Assembly: GCF_008831285.2 (NCBI RefSeq)
Contig: NC_045138.2
Location: 21,487,934-21,551,933, forward strand
DNA length: 64,000 nucleotides
Source: Nymphaea colorata
Taxonomy: Eukaryota > Streptophyta > Magnoliopsida > Nymphaeales > Nymphaeaceae
Direction: 5' to 3'
Shown here: positions 61,901-64,000 of the stretch, piece by piece
Layout of the letters: each line of letters begins with the position of its first letter
How positions within the stretch are numbered: position 1 is the first letter of the stretch
The notes under the pieces: model-generated
Told to the model about the DNA's origin: nothing
Databases searched by the model: none
Seen by the model: the letters and a program-made list of their open reading frames with translations, nothing else
Program-made: the position numbers and the translations under genes

Positions 61901-63272
61901 GAGGCATTTATTGCAACATAATTTTTTTTGTCTTATTTGATGCATGTCTTTTTTTATTGTTTTCACTTATTGGCTGCCAATGTTATTCCTCTGTTAATCT
62001 GATGTTCTTGTCTAGCATTTTTGCTTGTATTCTGTAACAGTCAATATTATCTCTTTCCTACAGACAAGAACCAATGCACTTTCTTGGAATCCAAGGGAAC
62101 CAATGAATTTTACAGCAGTAAGTCTTTTGTTCCTCAGATTGGACCCCTAGATTCACTTAATTTGATCTATATAGCAATCTATTCAACTCTATATGTGGAA
62201 AGAAATTAACTTCATAGGTAGTTTTGTGATCTATGAATATTATTACTTGTTGGCTGCTTCTCAGGCTGGAAGCCTACATACACACTGCAGCAATTAACTC
62301 CATTATTGATATTACATACTTGCACCCTCCATGTTATGGGGGAAGCTATGTTATCCATGAATCTAGGAAATTATCTAACATATAGATTATAGATAAGTCA
62401 AATGGTGCATGTCTTCTTTCTTTTCACTTTTACTTTTCTCTCAAAGCTGTCTTATTTTTATAATCTTGTAACCTAATATTCATTTTCTTTTCCCTTCTAG
62501 ATAAAAGCTTTTCTTTTCGTGCTAAAGTGCGTAACTTTGATTAAGGGTTATTTTCCTTCACTATGGTAGTTTATAATATGATTTACATGCAATTGAAATG
62601 AGTCGTATGTTCAATTTCAGGCCAATGAAGATTGCAACTGTTATAGCTATGACATGAGAAAATTGGAAGAAGCAAAATGTGTGCACCAAGATCACGTTTC
62701 TGCAGTGTGAGTAGCATTCAGGAAATCTGATCAACAACTTTTTTGTATTCCACAAGCTTAATAAGCTTTTGGCTTATTTGGGTTCTGTTATTTTTTCCAT
62801 CAGGATGGATATTGATTATTCACCAACAGGTAGAGAATTCGTGACTGGCTCATATGATAGAACAGTAAGTCGAGATTCTGGACATCATTTTGTCATTTAG
62901 ATGTTCTTTCCTTGTATGGAGGAAGAGCAGTTCTTTAAATCACTTATCATGTTTAAAGTCTAAACTTCAGAATGATAATTTTTCTGATTGAAATTTGTGC
63001 AGGTAAGGATATTCCAATACAATGCTGGACACAGTAGGGAAATTTATCACACAAAGAGAATGCAAAGGTAATTTTCATTTGAAAACTTTCCTACTGATAA
63101 CTGATGTTGGCTTGAACTTTGTTAGGCCGGCCTTTAACGTTTTTTAAATTCTCTCTTTTGATGCAGAGTATTCTGTGTAAAGTTCACTTGTGATGCTTCT
63201 TATGTTCTTTCTGGGAGCGACGACACAAATGTTCGCCTATGGAAGGCAAATGCATCTGAGCAACTAGGAGTG
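54361..63272 (+). CDS. DCAF13: DCAF13/SOF1 WD40 ribosome-biogenesis factor (5' part, runs off window)
   Basis: Fifteen coding exons: 54361-54426, 56233-56322, 56402-56513, 58302-58329, 59897-59995, 60122-60191, 60274-60308, 60465-60539, 60601-60696, 60885-60948, 62064-62117, 62621-62706, 62804-62864, 63003-63067, 63167-63272. They total 1107 nt, 369 aa, all in phase with GT..AG. The start MKVKVISRSEDEFTRERSRD has a strong context (GCCACCATGA). WD40 repeats follow (HIDAISCMAKNSTHLKGIFS, SMDGAIRLWDIASR, GHNGAVRGLTVSTDGKVLVS, IRLWSV, SDRSITLYDLRTS, SYDRTVRIFQY, GSDDTNVRLWKANA). These and the SOF1-type N-terminus identify the family. Yeast Sof1 acts with the U3 snoRNP in 18S rRNA processing; the human protein is also a CUL4-DDB1 substrate receptor. 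The C-terminal Sof1-like region (family length about 445-455 aa) should lie beyond 64000. Intron 1 and intron 4 carry transposons. Confidence 0.96.
55608..56016. mobile_element. Short element, CATAGCCACAAAT family, DCAF13 intron 1
   Basis: The left end CATAGCCACAAATGTCG and the right end on the other strand, CATAGCCACAGATATTG, are inverted copies. The flank is GTTTAAAT on the left and GACTTTAAAC on the right, which agree if two bases were inserted after the G. Like the copy at 28414-28994 it inserted at a GTTTTAA-like target. The interior is A/T-rich with AAAATCACGATAAAATCG words. No coding. Confidence 0.75.
56763..56780. repeat. G-rich tract in DCAF13 intron 3
   Basis: A run of 12 G is broken once by A and followed by four G (about 56764-56780). 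It is non-coding and prone to sequencing error. Confidence 0.9.
58590..59192. mobile_element. Short element, CTATGTCACA family (603 bp), DCAF13 intron 4
   Basis: The left end CTATATCACATAGCTG and the right end on the other strand, CTATGTCACATGGACAC, are inverted repeats. The flanks TTGTAATG (58582-58589) and CTGTAATG (59193-59200) match at 7 of 8. The left side has GTGGGTACTGATGCGGGTG. A (GA)n microsatellite at 58861-58902 lies in the middle. It has the same ends as the element at 11172-12243, and both inserted beside TGTAAT. Confidence 0.8.
59417..59816. repeat. Diverged tandem duplication, period about 200 bp, DCAF13 intron 4
   Basis: CCAGTTAAGG occurs at 59432 and 59632. Matching words continue in order: CTACTACTTAT, CAG.TTATGAA, ATTTTCTGTT, CTTGTAAATGTCAA. 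Confidence 0.75.
60834..60878 (+). repeat. Duplicated splice-acceptor polypyrimidine tract, DCAF13 intron 9
   Basis: GATTCATGGTCCTCTTCTGC is repeated with a 23-bp period (starting 60834 and 60857). The second copy runs into the TTTTGCAG acceptor of exon 10. The first copy ends in CTTAG, so it carries its own AG and could act as an upstream acceptor. Confidence 0.9.
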
Positions 63273-64000
63273 GTATGCTCTTTTTTTGTTTGTTTTTCTT
63301 TTTTAGAGGTGGTTTGTTGTTTTGAAAAGGGCCGGGGGGTGGGGGGTGGGGGAGTTGAGGTTGTGGGTTTGATGGACAAATTCTGTTGCTTTTCATGCTT
63401 GCCAGATGCTTATAGCATAGACAGTTCGTGTGCACCCTCAAGCATATAGCAGGCTTCGTTTCACATGCAAATTTATGTGCAATATAAAATAAAATGCTTA
63501 ATGACTTTTATATGGCAAAGTTGGGAAATTTGAAAAGTGTCCATCTTTTGTGTTTCAGCAGGATGCTAAAGTTTGTTCTTAATGCTTGATCTTCATTTTG
63601 TGAAGAGTATACTTGTTCAAATACCCATACGTCTGCAAAGTTTAAGACCGCCTTTATAGCCTGATCGCTGTTGATTCTATTAGTAGTATCAGATGTTTGA
63701 CTGAGCTCTTTAATGTATAGTGTGCACCTTTTTTTCTGTTTGTCTGAGTTGAAGAAAACATGGAGACTCCTACTTGGCCCTTTTAATTAAGAATGACCAG
63801 TTCTGCAAGTAAGCATGGAATAGGTACAGGAAAAAGTGTGTATGATGCTTGAGGTGTTTCTTGGAAGCGTATGCCAGATTGTTCAAGGTCTATATTTAGT
63901 TGTTTTCCCATAAGGATTAGGAAATTTTGCTTGACCATTTTTTCCCACTGTTTGGTATATCATAAGATCTCAAGGTCAGCTAGTGGTGACAAACCGTGGG
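63273..64000 (+). other. Start of DCAF13 intron 15, no exon seen
   Basis: The donor GTATGC follows exon 15. The 728 bp to the window edge contain a G-rich run near 63332-63352 and no in-phase coding stretch resembling the expected Sof1 C-terminal region, so the next exon lies outside. Confidence 0.7.

Noticed and set aside
1-64000. CRISPR arrays, bacterial operons, rRNA or tRNA genes
   Set aside because: None seen. The only tRNA-like signals are the SINE promoter boxes and the copia primer site. Short direct repeats are tandem duplications or microsatellites.

Overview
The window is nuclear DNA of a flowering plant. It holds three spliced protein-coding genes with canonical GT..AG introns, AT-rich introns and spacers, many short inverted-repeat transposons, and decayed Ty1/copia retrotransposon pieces inside a 10-kb intron. 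The species cannot be fixed from the sequence. Nothing points to a grass, and long TE-filled introns are common in early-diverging angiosperms and magnoliids, but that is only a hint.

Layout. (1) 1-6670: spacer without a convincing gene; it has a hAT-like short element, tandem duplications and a possible TATA-driven gene-start fragment near 4.9-5.1 kb. (2) 6674-14426, minus strand: a plant protein kinase-like (apparently pseudokinase) gene of three coding exons, predicted 738 aa, with a 5.2-kb first intron that carries a transposon. (3) 14.85-22.6 kb: spacer, with a 91-bp (TA)n tract and a 99-bp tandem duplication. (4) 22621-45046, minus strand: an 11-exon gene for a plant ELL-type RNA polymerase II elongation factor, predicted 1150 aa, with an N-terminal region, winged helix, acidic serine-rich linker and C-terminal occludin/ELL (OCEL) domain. 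Every exon junction is in phase. Intron 6 (10 kb) contains two truncated copia elements arranged head to tail, themselves interrupted by smaller elements. Intron 3 contains three short elements. (5) 45.1-53.9 kb: spacer between two divergent genes, with inverted TGTTTGGATGG repeats, a tRNA-derived SINE with a 16-bp target duplication, and another short element. (6) 54361-63272, plus strand, continuing past the window: the first 15 coding exons (369 aa) of DCAF13/SOF1, a WD40 ribosome-biogenesis factor.

The three genes are unrelated housekeeping-type genes and do not form one system. I found no new pathway. The most unusual content is the mobile DNA: a repeated family with CTATGTCACA-type ends (at least three copies, probably four), a second family with CATAGCCACAAAT ends (two copies), and nested insertions whose order can be read from their target-site duplications. 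One insertion splits a copia reverse-transcriptase frame and its target duplication shows the uninterrupted reading frame.
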